A DNA stretch of 23,083 nucleotides from an uncultured Fretibacterium sp. (GCF_938030725.1 NZ_CALHIQ010000077.1:1-23083), one strand, 5' to 3'. Positions 15,632 to 23,022 are shown, counted from the first letter of the stretch. The notes: generated from the letters alone by a model not told the origin. A program made the numbers and translations.

Positions 15632-16881
15632 CAGGCTTTCTCCTCTCTCCCGGCGCCAATCCGGTCGGCCAGGCAGCACAAAAGGTCCGGCTTGCCAAAC
15701 CCTCCGGACTTGGCAAGGATGTAACGGGCCCTTCCCCCGTAGACGAAACTCGTCAGGACGACGCCCGGAGCCATCTCGCAGACGGGCGTCAACTCGTGCG
15801 TCCCCACGGCCTGCATCAAGGCCAGCAGCGTGTCCCCGCCGACGCACAGCAGCGTGGCTTCGAGCCCTCGGTCCAGAAGTCCTCTGGTCAACTCAGCCAG
15901 CGCTTTGGATACCCGAACCCGGGTCTGGGCCAGGCTCAGTCCCATGGCTGCGGCCCGCTCCTGCGTCTTTGCGCTGCCCTCCGGGTCGTTCGTGTCCAAG
16001 ATCACCCGGCCGCACCGACGGACCCTCGCCAGGCAGTCCTCGATCAGGGCGGAGCTCTCGTTCCCCGACGGCCAGGCCTCGTCGAGCTTCTGCCGCACGC
16101 TGAGATGGACGTGCTGGAAGCCGCAGCCCTCGGCGGCGGCCGCCTGGCGTCGCGTCACGGGGTTGACGCTGCCGCAGGCCATGAGGAGCGCCGGGGGCAG
16201 GGAGGGGACCGCGGCGGGGCGCGCGGCCGGCATCAGGAGGTCTGCCAGGACCGCGGCGAATCCGGCGCAGCCCGCCGACAGGCGCAGGCCATCCGGGCCG
16301 AGGGCGTGTGCGGTGAGCTTCAGGTCCTCGGCCGTCGCGGCGTCGTAGACCTGGATGCCCCGGCCCGTCCCTGGCTCCCCCGGCCTGCGGACGAAGACCG
16401 CCTTTGACGTCTGCTGGGCGATGACGTCGCCGATCCGGGAGAAGCGCACGGGTTCGAAGGGGTCCCGACCGAAGACGCTCTGGTCCAGGGGCAGGCCGTC
16501 CACGTAGTGAACGCCATCCCGCGTGATCCGGCCCATGGAGGGGAAGGCGGGGACGAAGGGCAGGCTCTGAACGCCCGCCGCGTCCATGGCGGCCGCCAGC
16601 TCGCTGCCGACGTTCCCTCGAAGCCCGGAGTCCGTCTTCTTATAGATGTAGGGGATGCCTGCACGAAGTGCCGCCGACACGGCACGATGGACCGCCGCGT
16701 AGGCGACCTCCGGGGCGAGGTGCCGCGTCTCGGCGTCCAGCACCAGCACCTGCGCTTCGTCCCGGCTGAAATCCCGGTCGAGGTCCGTCACGACCCGCGT
16801 GGAGGCCCCATGGGCCGCGAACTGCACGCCCGTGTCCAGCGCTCCCGTAAAGTCATCGGCTACGATCAAAAGGGATACCAT
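15631..16881 (-). CDS. dtnK: DUF1537 four-carbon acid-sugar kinase (DtnK/DenK-like)
   Basis: A 416-aa ATP-dependent kinase that phosphorylates a four-carbon sugar acid (D-threonate, D-erythronate or a relative) at O4. It shows the family N-terminal VADDFTGALDTG (7-18), KKTDSGLRGNVG (81-92), and the C-terminal nucleotide-binding parts CVGGDTL and AKSGGFGKPDLL. The start ATG 16881 follows GAGGGG. It is the first gene of an eight-gene operon and pairs with the PdxA2 homologue, the published route from D-threonate to dihydroxyacetone phosphate. The exact stereochemistry of the substrate cannot be told from sequence. It is divergently transcribed from the presumed regulator, with a shared control region of about 230 bp. 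Confidence 0.92.
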   Translation of the reverse strand: MVSLLIVADDFTGALDTGVQFAAHGASTRVVTDLDRDFSRDEAQVLVLDAETRHLAPEVAYAAVHRAVSAALRAGIPYIYKKTDSGLRGNVGSELAAAMDAAGVQSLPFVPAFPSMGRITRDGVHYVDGLPLDQSVFGRDPFEPVRFSRIGDVIAQQTSKAVFVRRPGEPGTGRGIQVYDAATAEDLKLTAHALGPDGLRLSAGCAGFAAVLADLLMPAARPAAVPSLPPALLMACGSVNPVTRRQAAAAEGCGFQHVHLSVRQKLDEAWPSGNESSALIEDCLARVRRCGRVILDTNDPEGSAKTQERAAAMGLSLAQTRVRVSKALAELTRGLLDRGLEATLLCVGGDTLLALMQAVGTHELTPVCEMAPGVVLTSFVYGGRARYILAKSGGFGKPDLLCCLADRIGAGREEKA

Positions 16882-16923
16882 CGCCCACGCCCCTCAAGCC
16901 CGGTTTCGTCGTTCGACCTCGAC

Positions 16924-16941
16924 TGTTAAATAATGAAACAA
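16924..16941. promoter_or_regulatory. Operator-like site 2 (TGTT-N6-TGAAACAA)
   Basis: Imperfect palindrome with the same TGTT-N6-TGAAACAA pattern and spacing as the perfect site at 17057-17079. Its centre lies about 58 bp upstream of the predicted start of the regulator transcript. Inferred target of the PrpR-like regulator. Confidence 0.5.
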
Positions 16942-16954
16942 CATGGAACGCCCA

Positions 16955-16983
16955 TTGGTCCGGCCCGCTGTAATCGCTATAAT
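16955..16983 (+). promoter_or_regulatory. Promoter of the PrpR-like regulator gene
   Basis: TTGGTC (16955-16960) and an exact TATAAT (16978-16983) are separated by 17 bp. The predicted start near 16990 gives a leader of about 120 nt that crosses the perfect palindrome, suggesting autoregulation. Confidence 0.65.
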
Positions 16984-17012
16984 ATCTTTGTGGAATCTCC
17001 TCGAATGACCTC

Positions 17013-17040
17013 ATTATACAAGGTGATTTTGGATTTGCAA
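17013..17040 (-). promoter_or_regulatory. Promoter of the dtnK catabolic operon
   Basis: On the - strand TTGCAA (17040-17035) is followed after 16 bp by an exact TATAAT (17018-17013), giving a start near 17006 and a leader of about 125 nt. It faces the regulator promoter, so the two transcripts would overlap slightly at their 5' ends. Confidence 0.65.
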
Positions 17041-17056
17041 GAATTTTAAGCGGATA

Positions 17057-17079
17057 GTTTGTTTCGTTTTGAAACAAAC
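17057..17079. promoter_or_regulatory. Operator-like site 1, perfect 9-bp inverted repeat
   Basis: GTTTGTTTC (17057-17065) and GAAACAAAC (17071-17079) are exact inverted copies with 5 nt between. The centre is about 62 bp upstream of the predicted dtnK operon start, a usual position for an activator at a sigma70 promoter, and it lies inside the leader of the regulator gene. Confidence 0.65.
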
Positions 17080-17110
17080 CCCGAAGTTGAGGGAAGAAAG
17101 GGGAATAGGG

Positions 17111-18895
17111 ATGGAGCGGCGGATCAGGCTTTTGGGCGTCGCCCCCTACGAGGGCATGGGGGTCCTGATGCAGAGGCTGGCAGGGGAGTACCCGCAGGTT
17201 GAGCTGACGTCGTTCGTGGGGGACATGGAGCAGGGGCTGGAGGCGGTGCGGAGCAGCTTTCACGGGAACTACGACGCCCTCGTTTCCAGGGGCGGCACGG
17301 CCCGGATGCTGCAGGAGCACCTGACGCTTCCGGTCATCGAAATCGAGGTGTCCGCCTACGACGTCCTCTGCGCCCTGAAGCTGTCGGACGACGTGGCGGC
17401 CCCGACGGCCATGCTGGCCTTCGCCAACATCACGAACAGCGCGCGTCAGCTCTGCGAGCTCATGGGCCGTCCGATCGAGATCGTGACCATCGAGTCCCCG
17501 GAGGAGGTGGAGCCCGCCCTGCTGCGCCTGCGGGAGAGGCGTTTCGAGGTCGTCCTGTGCGACGCGATCTCCCACGCCGCGGCCAGGCGGCTGGGGATGA
17601 ACTCCTTCCTCATCGCTTCAGGCGCCGACAGCGTCCGGCGGGCCTTTGATCAGGCGGTCCGGCTCTACGACAGCCAGGCGCAGCTGTGGGCGGAGAACCG
17701 TTTTTTCAAGGAGGTCATTCAGGGGCAGGTGGGGCAGACGGTCGTCTTCGACGACCGGGGACGGCTCTTTCTCTCCTCCATCGAGAACCCCTCCCCCCGG
17801 CTGCTGGCGCTGCTGAGGGGAGAGCTTGAGAGGGCCGGCGCGGCTCAGGAGCGTCGAATCCTGCGCAACATGGACGGGATGCTCTACTCCATCCGCAGCC
17901 GGCGCGTCGAGGCCGGGGGGCTCTCCTGCACGGCGTTCTTCTTCACGGCCCACCGGTCGCCCCTGTCGCCCCGCCAGATGGGCATCCGCTTCCTGACGCG
18001 GGAGGAGGCGGGGCGCATCTACGACGGCAGCCTGCTGAGCCTTGACGACGGCATCGCGGACTATCGGCAGGACCTGGACCGCATCAATCGGAGCGAAGCC
18101 CCCGTCATGATTACGGGAGAGGACGGCACGGGCAAGGAGCCCATGGCCTGCGCGCTCTACGTGCAGGGCGCCCTGAGCCGAAACCCCTTCGTCGTCGTCA
18201 ACTGCAGCCTGCTGACGGATAGGAGCTGGAGTTTTTTGACGGAGCGCCACTCCTCGCCCCTCTACGGAGAGGCCTGCACGCTCTACTTCTCGAACCTGGA
18301 CGCGCTGAGCCCAGAGCGCCGCCGGCAGCTCCTGGCCATCCTCTCCGACATGGAGGTGTGCCGCCAGAACCGCGTCCTCCTCTCCTGCGCGTGCCGTCAG
18401 GGGGAGTACGCCTCCGAGGTCGGGTCCCTGTTCATGGACAGGCTGTGCTGCCTTTCCCTCTGTCTCCGGCCCCTGAGGGAGACCGCGTCCCGCATCCCCC
18501 TTCTGCTGAGCCTTCTGCTGAATCGCCTGAACGCGGACCTGCCGCGCCCGATCCTGGGAGCGTCTCCCGAAGCGCTGCGCCTCCTCCAGGAGTTCCCCTG
18601 GCCCCACAACGCCACTCAGTTCCGAAGGGTGGTGGGGGAGCTGGCGGTGACGGCTCAGGGGCGCATCACCGCGGAGGACGTGCGGCGGACGCTGGGGCGT
18701 GAGCGTCATGTTGGGACGCTCTCGCCCAACGCGGAGAACGCCTCCACCCCCCTGGACCTGAACCGCACCCTGGAGGAGATCAACCGGGACGTCGCCCTTC
18801 GGGTGCTGGAGGAGGCGGGGGGCAACCGCACCGCCGCAGCCGTCCGGCTGGGCATCAGCCGCACCACGCTCTGGCGCATGATCCGCCCGCGTTGA
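17111..18895 (+). CDS. PrpR-N sensor regulator with degenerate sigma54-activator domain
   Basis: I prefer ATG 17111 (594 aa, AGGGGAA upstream) over TTG 17069, which lies in the palindrome. Residues about 1-185 resemble the PrpR N-terminal ligand-sensing domain: LSDDVAAPTAMLAFANITNSARQLCELMG, then VVLCDAISHAAARRLG. A PAS-like stretch (VVFDDRGRLFLSS) follows. The central AAA+ domain keeps a Walker A, GEDGTGKE (336-343), and the WPHNATQFRRVVGEL end motif. The segment that should carry the GAFTGA loop is shortened and lacks it, and Walker B reads TLYFSNLDA instead of TLFLDEI. The C-terminus is a Fis-type helix-turn-helix (GGNRTAAAVRLGISRTTLWRMI). It therefore probably cannot drive sigma54 polymerase and may act like TyrR at sigma70 promoters. 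Its divergent position marks it as controller of the dtnK operon, with a sugar-acid-derived ligand. Confidence 0.88.
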   Translation: MERRIRLLGVAPYEGMGVLMQRLAGEYPQVELTSFVGDMEQGLEAVRSSFHGNYDALVSRGGTARMLQEHLTLPVIEIEVSAYDVLCALKLSDDVAAPTAMLAFANITNSARQLCELMGRPIEIVTIESPEEVEPALLRLRERRFEVVLCDAISHAAARRLGMNSFLIASGADSVRRAFDQAVRLYDSQAQLWAENRFFKEVIQGQVGQTVVFDDRGRLFLSSIENPSPRLLALLRGELERAGAAQERRILRNMDGMLYSIRSRRVEAGGLSCTAFFFTAHRSPLSPRQMGIRFLTREEAGRIYDGSLLSLDDGIADYRQDLDRINRSEAPVMITGEDGTGKEPMACALYVQGALSRNPFVVVNCSLLTDRSWSFLTERHSSPLYGEACTLYFSNLDALSPERRRQLLAILSDMEVCRQNRVLLSCACRQGEYASEVGSLFMDRLCCLSLCLRPLRETASRIPLLLSLLLNRLNADLPRPILGASPEALRLLQEFPWPHNATQFRRVVGELAVTAQGRITAEDVRRTLGRERHVGTLSPNAENASTPLDLNRTLEEINRDVALRVLEEAGGNRTAAAVRLGISRTTLWRMIRPR

Positions 18896-18927
18896 AGTCG
18901 GAGGGCAGGTGGCAGCGGGGAACGACA

Positions 18928-18957
18928 AAGGGGGGCCTCCGTTTGGAAGCCCCCCTT
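18928..18957 (-). terminator. Terminator of leuS, possibly bidirectional
   Basis: AAGGGGGGC (18928-18936) pairs with GCCCCCCTT (18949-18957), extended inward by TCC/GGA after one mismatch, around a GTTT loop. On the - strand the stem runs into TTTGTCGTT. It sits between two convergent gene ends, so it may also stop the regulator transcript. Confidence 0.75.
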
Positions 18958-18977
18958 GCGTGCGATCGGTAAAGGGT

Positions 18978-21470
18978 TTAGCCCTTCACCACGATGTTGA
19001 CCAGGCGGTCGGGCACCGCGATGACCTTGAGGACGGCCTTGCCCGCGAGCTTCTCCTGCACGGTCGGGTCCGAGACGATGCTCCTCTCGAGCTCCTCCCT
19101 GGAGAGCCCTGCGGGGCGCTCCAGCTTGGCGCGGACCTTGCCGTTCACCTGAACGACGATGGTCGCCACGTCCCGAACCAGCGCCTCCGGGTCGGCCTCC
19201 GGCCAGGGGGCCGTGCTGATCACCTCCTGGTGCCCCAGCATCTCCCAAAGCTCCTCCGCGATGTGGGGGCAGAAGGGAGAGAGGCAGTGCAGTAGGGCCT
19301 CCACGGCCTCGGCGCGCAGGGAGTCCGCCGTCTCCCCCGTCTCCTTCAGGGCGGTCAGGCTGTTCGTCAGCTCCATCAGGCGGGCGATGGCTGTGTTGAA
19401 CTGCTTCTCCGTCTCGATGTCGCACGTCACGTCGCGGATGGTGGTGTGGATCTTCCGCTTGAAGTCCCGCAGGGCGTCCTCCTTGAGCTCTCTCATGGGG
19501 ACGATGCGCCCCCTGTGGGCCTTGAGCGTCGCCAGGTTCTCCTCCACGCAGCGCCACACGCGGCCCAGGAAGCGGCTGGACCCCTCCACGCCCTTCTCCG
19601 ACCAGTCCAGGTCGTTCTGGGGCGGCGCAGCGAACAGGATGAAGAGCCTCACGGTGTCCGCGCCGAACCGGTTCACGATCTCCGTGGGGTCCACCACGTT
19701 GCCCAGGGACTTCGACATCTTGGCGCCGTCCTTGATGACCATGCCCTGCGTCAGCAGGTTGGTGAAGGGCTCCCGCACGCGGATCAGGCCGATGTCCGCC
19801 AGGAACTTCGTGAAGAACCGGGCGTAGATCAAGTGCAGGCAGGCGTGTTCGATGCCGCCGATGTACTGGTCCACCGGCATCCAGTAGTCCACGTCGGCCC
19901 GCTCGAAGGGGCGCTCCACGTCGTCGGGGGAGCAGTAGCGATCGAAGTACCAGGAAGAGCAGAAGAAGGTGTCCATGGTGTCGGCCTCGCGCTTGGCCGG
20001 GCCGCCGCACCGGGGACAGGTCGTCGCCAGCCAGTCCGGCAGGTCCAGCAGCGGGGAGTGCCCCACCTCCTTGACCGTCACGTCCTCCGGCAGGCGCACG
20101 GGCAGCTGGTCCTCCGGCACGGGCACGTCGCCGCACTGCGGGCAGTGTACGAAGGGGATGGGCGTGCCCCAGTAGCGCTGGCGGGAGATCAGCCAGTCGC
20201 GCAGGCGGAAGGTGACGGTCCTCTTGCAGTAGCCGTTTTTCTCGCCCCAGTCGATCATGGCGGGGATGGCCTCCTCGGTGGTCATGCCGTCGAAGTGGCC
20301 GGAGTTGGCGACGATCCCGTACTCCGTGAAGGCCTCCGTCATGGTGTCGCCGTCCAGGAGCGTGCCGTCCTTCGGCTGGACCACGGGGACGACGGGGATG
20401 CCGTACTTGCGGCAGAACTCGAAGTCGCGCTGGTCCCCCGCCGGCACGCCCATGATGGCCCCCGTGCCGTAGTCCGTCAGGATGTAGTTGGCCAGCCAGA
20501 TGGGAGCGGGCTTGCCCGTGACGGGGTTGATGCCGCTGAAGGGCGTCTTGAAGCCCAGCTTCTCCGCGCTGGCGTCGGAGCGCTCGATGGAGCTCTGAGC
20601 CGCAGCCTTCCGAACGAACTCCCGCATGGCCTCGGCCTCGTCCTGGGGCATGTGCTCCATCATGCGCTGCACCAGCTCGTGTTCCGGAGCCAGGGCGATG
20701 AAGGTGACGCCGAACACCGTGTCGAAGCGCGTGGTGTAGACCTCGATGCCGCAGTCCAGCTCAGGGACCCGGAAGGTCAGATCGGCGCCCTCGGACCGAC
20801 CGAGCCAGTTCGTTTGCATGATGCGCACCCGCTTGGGCCAGCCCTGCAGGTCCTTCTCGATGTCGTCCAGGAGCTCCTGAGCGTAGTCCGTGATCTTGAT
20901 GAACCACTGCTTCAGGTTCTTCTTGGAGACGGGGTTGTGGCACCGCCAGCAGCGGCCGTCCTCCACCTGCTCGTTGGCCAGCACGGTGCCGCAGGTGTCG
21001 CACCAGTTGACGGGCGCCTCCTTGCGGAACACGAGGCCCTTCTTGTACATCTGAAGGAAGATCCACTGGTTCCAGCGGTAGTACTCGGGAAGGCACGTGA
21101 TGGCCTCACGGTTCCAGTCGTAGCTGTAGCCCATGCGCTTCAACTGCTTCGTCATGTAGTCGATGTTGTTGAGCGTCCAATCGTGGGGTTTCGTCTTGTA
21201 CTTGATGGCGGCGTTCTCCGCAGGCATGCCGAAGGAGTCGAACCCCATGGTGTAGAGCACGTTCCGGCCCCTCTTGCGCAGAAAGCGCGCCAGCATGTCG
21301 CCCATGGAGTAGTTGCGGATGTGCCCCATGTGAAGCGCTCCGCTGGGGTAGGGGAACATTTCAAGGCAGAAGAACTTCTCCTTTGACGGGTCCGGCTTCG
21401 CCTCGAAGCAGCGGGTCTCGGTCCACTTCCTCTGCCACTTCGACTCTATCGCCTGAAAATCGTACGGCAT
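18978..21470 (-). CDS. leuS: Leucyl-tRNA synthetase
   Basis: An 830-aa bacterial LeuRS that charges tRNA-Leu. It starts at ATG 21470 with GGGAGGA upstream. The HIGH-class motif is HMGH (47-50) and the second is KMSKS (584-588). A zinc knuckle has Cys157/Cys160 and Cys174/Cys177; another Cys cluster lies at about 443-488. The CP1 editing domain spans about 220-420, with YTTRFDT and GTGAIMGVPAGDQRDFEF. In E. coli and B. subtilis the last segment reads with His before the key Asp; here that residue is Gly345, before Asp346. The C-terminus has VVQVNGKVRAKL, typical of the tRNA-binding tail. Length is in the normal range for bacteria. It is transcribed alone from its own promoter; the leader of about 45 nt is too short for a T-box. 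Confidence 0.98.
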   Translation of the reverse strand: MPYDFQAIESKWQRKWTETRCFEAKPDPSKEKFFCLEMFPYPSGALHMGHIRNYSMGDMLARFLRKRGRNVLYTMGFDSFGMPAENAAIKYKTKPHDWTLNNIDYMTKQLKRMGYSYDWNREAITCLPEYYRWNQWIFLQMYKKGLVFRKEAPVNWCDTCGTVLANEQVEDGRCWRCHNPVSKKNLKQWFIKITDYAQELLDDIEKDLQGWPKRVRIMQTNWLGRSEGADLTFRVPELDCGIEVYTTRFDTVFGVTFIALAPEHELVQRMMEHMPQDEAEAMREFVRKAAAQSSIERSDASAEKLGFKTPFSGINPVTGKPAPIWLANYILTDYGTGAIMGVPAGDQRDFEFCRKYGIPVVPVVQPKDGTLLDGDTMTEAFTEYGIVANSGHFDGMTTEEAIPAMIDWGEKNGYCKRTVTFRLRDWLISRQRYWGTPIPFVHCPQCGDVPVPEDQLPVRLPEDVTVKEVGHSPLLDLPDWLATTCPRCGGPAKREADTMDTFFCSSWYFDRYCSPDDVERPFERADVDYWMPVDQYIGGIEHACLHLIYARFFTKFLADIGLIRVREPFTNLLTQGMVIKDGAKMSKSLGNVVDPTEIVNRFGADTVRLFILFAAPPQNDLDWSEKGVEGSSRFLGRVWRCVEENLATLKAHRGRIVPMRELKEDALRDFKRKIHTTIRDVTCDIETEKQFNTAIARLMELTNSLTALKETGETADSLRAEAVEALLHCLSPFCPHIAEELWEMLGHQEVISTAPWPEADPEALVRDVATIVVQVNGKVRAKLERPAGLSREELERSIVSDPTVQEKLAGKAVLKVIAVPDRLVNIVVKG

Positions 21471-21520
21471 TGCAGAATCCTCCCTCGGCCGCCTGAGCAG
21501 GCCTTAATTAAGTACAGACG

Positions 21521-21548
21521 ATTATAGCCTTTTGGGGCGCTTGTGCAA
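21521..21548 (-). promoter_or_regulatory. Promoter of leuS
   Basis: On the - strand TTGCAC (21548-21543) precedes an exact TATAAT (21526-21521) by 16 bp. It stands back to back with the marR promoter and does not overlap the MarR palindrome. Confidence 0.65.
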
Positions 21549-21560
21549 AGGCCGCCCCCC

Positions 21561-21589
21561 TTGCCTCAATTGTATAGATGCTATACAAT
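21561..21589 (+). promoter_or_regulatory. Promoter of the MarR-type regulator
   Basis: TTGCCT (21561-21566), a 17-bp spacer and TACAAT (21584-21589) place the start at about 21596-21597, that is at the ATG itself. No ribosome binding site is seen before the ATG, which fits a leaderless mRNA. The -10 box lies inside the palindrome. Confidence 0.5.
21569..21589. promoter_or_regulatory. MarR operator 1, perfect 9-bp palindrome
   Basis: ATTGTATAG (21569-21577) and CTATACAAT (21581-21589) are exact inverted copies with 3 nt between. The site covers the -10 box of the regulator's own promoter, so binding should repress it. Confidence 0.75.
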
Positions 21590-21596
21590 AGGCGCC

Positions 21597-22076
21597 ATGA
21601 AGATCATCAACGAGGCCAACGAGGAGAAGGTCAGCTATCGCCTGCTGAACGTCATGCTGAAGCTGCAGGAGGCGCAGGAGCGGCTGCACCGTTACGGCAC
21701 CGACACGCCCCTATTTGCGGCGGAGATTCACCTGATCAAGTGCGTTAAGGAGAACCCGGACCGGCACATGGCGGCTCTGGCGGAGGTGCTGGGCGTGACG
21801 CGGGGAGCCGTGTCTCAGATCGCGATGAAGCTGGAGGAGAAGGGGATGCTCGTCAAGGAAAAGGACGAGGGCAGCAGCCTCCGCCGCATCCTGAGGGTGA
21901 CGCCCGACGGCGAGCGGGCTTACCGCTTCCACGAGCGCCTTCACGCGGATTTCGACCGCCTGGTGGAGGGCCTCCTCTCGGGCGCGGCGGAGGGAGAGAG
22001 GCTTTTTCTGCTGAACTTTCTGGGCTCGCTGGACGCCGCTCTGGAGGGGAAATTTCAGTCCTGCGCCCACCGGTGA
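21597..22076 (+). CDS. MarR family transcriptional regulator
   Basis: A 159-aa winged-helix protein. ATG 21597 is the first sensible start; the open frame reaching back to 21543 runs through the operator. Helix-turn-helix residues are about 57-82 (MAALAEVLGVTRGAVSQIAMKLEEKG) and the wing is about 84-105 (LVKEKDEGSSLRRILRVTPDG). The flanking helices would form the dimer interface. MarR proteins bind palindromes and release DNA on binding small phenolic or toxic ligands, or on oxidation. Matching palindromes precede this gene and the methyltransferase downstream, so autoregulation plus control of that neighbour is likely. The ligand is unknown. Confidence 0.92.
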   Translation: MKIINEANEEKVSYRLLNVMLKLQEAQERLHRYGTDTPLFAAEIHLIKCVKENPDRHMAALAEVLGVTRGAVSQIAMKLEEKGMLVKEKDEGSSLRRILRVTPDGERAYRFHERLHADFDRLVEGLLSGAAEGERLFLLNFLGSLDAALEGKFQSCAHR

Positions 22077-22112
22077 GTTGGTTGGGGTTTTTAGGGGGGG
22101 TACGCGTTCTTA

Positions 22113-22133
22113 ATTGTATAGCAACTATACGTA
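22113..22133. promoter_or_regulatory. MarR operator 2, upstream of the methyltransferase
   Basis: ATTGTATAG (22113-22121), a 3-nt spacer and CTATACGTA (22125-22133) repeat operator 1 with the same spacing and two changes in the outer end of the right arm. A clear promoter for the methyltransferase is not seen next to it. Confidence 0.65.
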
Positions 22134-22161
22134 TTGGAAAGATATCGGGGAGGTTGGCACG

Positions 22162-22815
22162 ATGACTGAGGAAGCACGGGATTTTCGGGGGAAGGGCAGG
22201 GCCTTCAAGGGCGCGTTCGGAGGGGAGAACTACCGGAGGTTTGCCGCACTGTTCGGCTTTCAGGAGCGGTTTTATCGTCAGGCCGTGGGGGACCTGCGGC
22301 TTGGGGAGGGCGGTAAGGCGCTCGACCTGGGCTGCGGCCCCGGTGGGCTGAGCTACGCTCTGGCTGAAACGAGCCCCGCCAGCGCGTCGATCGTCGGGGC
22401 GGATATCTCGGACGACCAGCTGGAGTGCGCGCGTCGGGGAGCGGGGGCCTTCGCCTGCAAGGTGGAATTTTTGAAGGCGTCCATGGACGAGCTTCCCTTC
22501 CCCGACGGGTACTTCGACCTGGTCATGACCTCGATGGCGCTGCACGAAACGCCCCCTGCGGTTCGGCGCGCCGCCATCGCGGAGACGGCGCGGCTGCTGC
22601 GGCCGGGCGGGACCTTTCTGCTGGTGGATTGGAGCCGGCCGCGCTTCGGCCTCTGGGGGATCGTCTGGTACCCCTTCTGCCGCTGGGGCGAGCGTAACCG
22701 GGACAACTGGAACAACGCCTATCCCGCAATCTGCCGCGAACGGGGCCTGAGCCTGACGGAAGACCGCTACATCAACTCCATCTCCCGGCGCCAGGTGTTC
22801 GTGAAGGAGCGGTGA
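22162..22815 (+). CDS. Class I SAM-dependent methyltransferase (UbiE/Methyltransf_11-like)
   Basis: A 217-aa cytoplasmic methyltransferase. ATG 22162 has GGGAGG eight nt upstream; the longer open frame from TTG 22114 starts inside the operator and is unlikely. SAM-binding motif I is ALDLGCGPGGLSYAL (53-67), motif II has VGADIS with the acidic residue for the ribose, followed by ELPFPDGYFDLVMTSMALHE and a LLRPGGTFLLVDW strand. The substrate is not clear; a small molecule or quinone-like compound is as likely as a macromolecule. Its placement under a MarR operator suggests a role in handling a compound sensed by that regulator. The gene ends about 65 nt before the next promoter. Confidence 0.88.
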   Translation: MTEEARDFRGKGRAFKGAFGGENYRRFAALFGFQERFYRQAVGDLRLGEGGKALDLGCGPGGLSYALAETSPASASIVGADISDDQLECARRGAGAFACKVEFLKASMDELPFPDGYFDLVMTSMALHETPPAVRRAAIAETARLLRPGGTFLLVDWSRPRFGLWGIVWYPFCRWGERNRDNWNNAYPAICRERGLSLTEDRYINSISRRQVFVKER

Positions 22816-22880
22816 GGGAGGGGTCCCATGCGGGCAAGCCGTGAGCCCGCCCGCCAGGATGAAATCCTTGGAAATCCCCA

Positions 22881-22909
22881 TTGAAGAGAACCGTGGAAAA
22901 CGCTATAGT
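22881..22909 (+). promoter_or_regulatory. Promoter of the ABC-F-like gene
   Basis: TTGAAG (22881-22886) and TATAGT (22904-22909) with a 17-bp spacer. The start near 22916 gives a leader of about 140 nt before the ATG at 23057. Confidence 0.65.
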
Positions 22910-22960
22910 ATAAAAGATCGTGATGCTGTCGATGCGGTTTGTTGATGCTGCGAGGTCTGA

Positions 22961-23022
22961 GCGAGCCGGAGGGTTGAGAGCGGGTTCGCGCCGTTTGGGA
23001 TTGCGGGGCGCGGAGCTTTTTT
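22961..23022 (+). promoter_or_regulatory. Attenuator-like fold in the leader of the ABC-F-like gene
   Basis: TTCGCGCC (22985-22992) pairs with GGCGCGGA (23007-23014), with one T-G pair; T6 (23017-23022) follows after two nt, as in an intrinsic terminator. Upstream GCGAGCC (22961-22967) can instead pair with GGTTCGC (22983-22989), which overlaps the terminator's left arm. The two folds exclude each other, the layout of transcription attenuation. Stability was judged by eye. Confidence 0.4.

Noticed and set aside
17069..17110. TTG 17069 as the start of the regulator
   Set aside because: The TTG is part of the operator palindrome and has no ribosome site; ATG 17111 has one.
19446..21386. A 646-codon + strand open frame opposite leuS
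   Set aside because: Antisense shadow of leuS; same biased composition and no recognisable domain.
21471..21520. T-box riboswitch before leuS
   Set aside because: The predicted leader is about 45 nt and shows no specifier loop or T-box sequence.
22830..22850. Terminator after the methyltransferase (GCGGGC/GCCCGC stem)
   Set aside because: A 6-bp stem with a 9-nt loop and no T-run; too weak to call.
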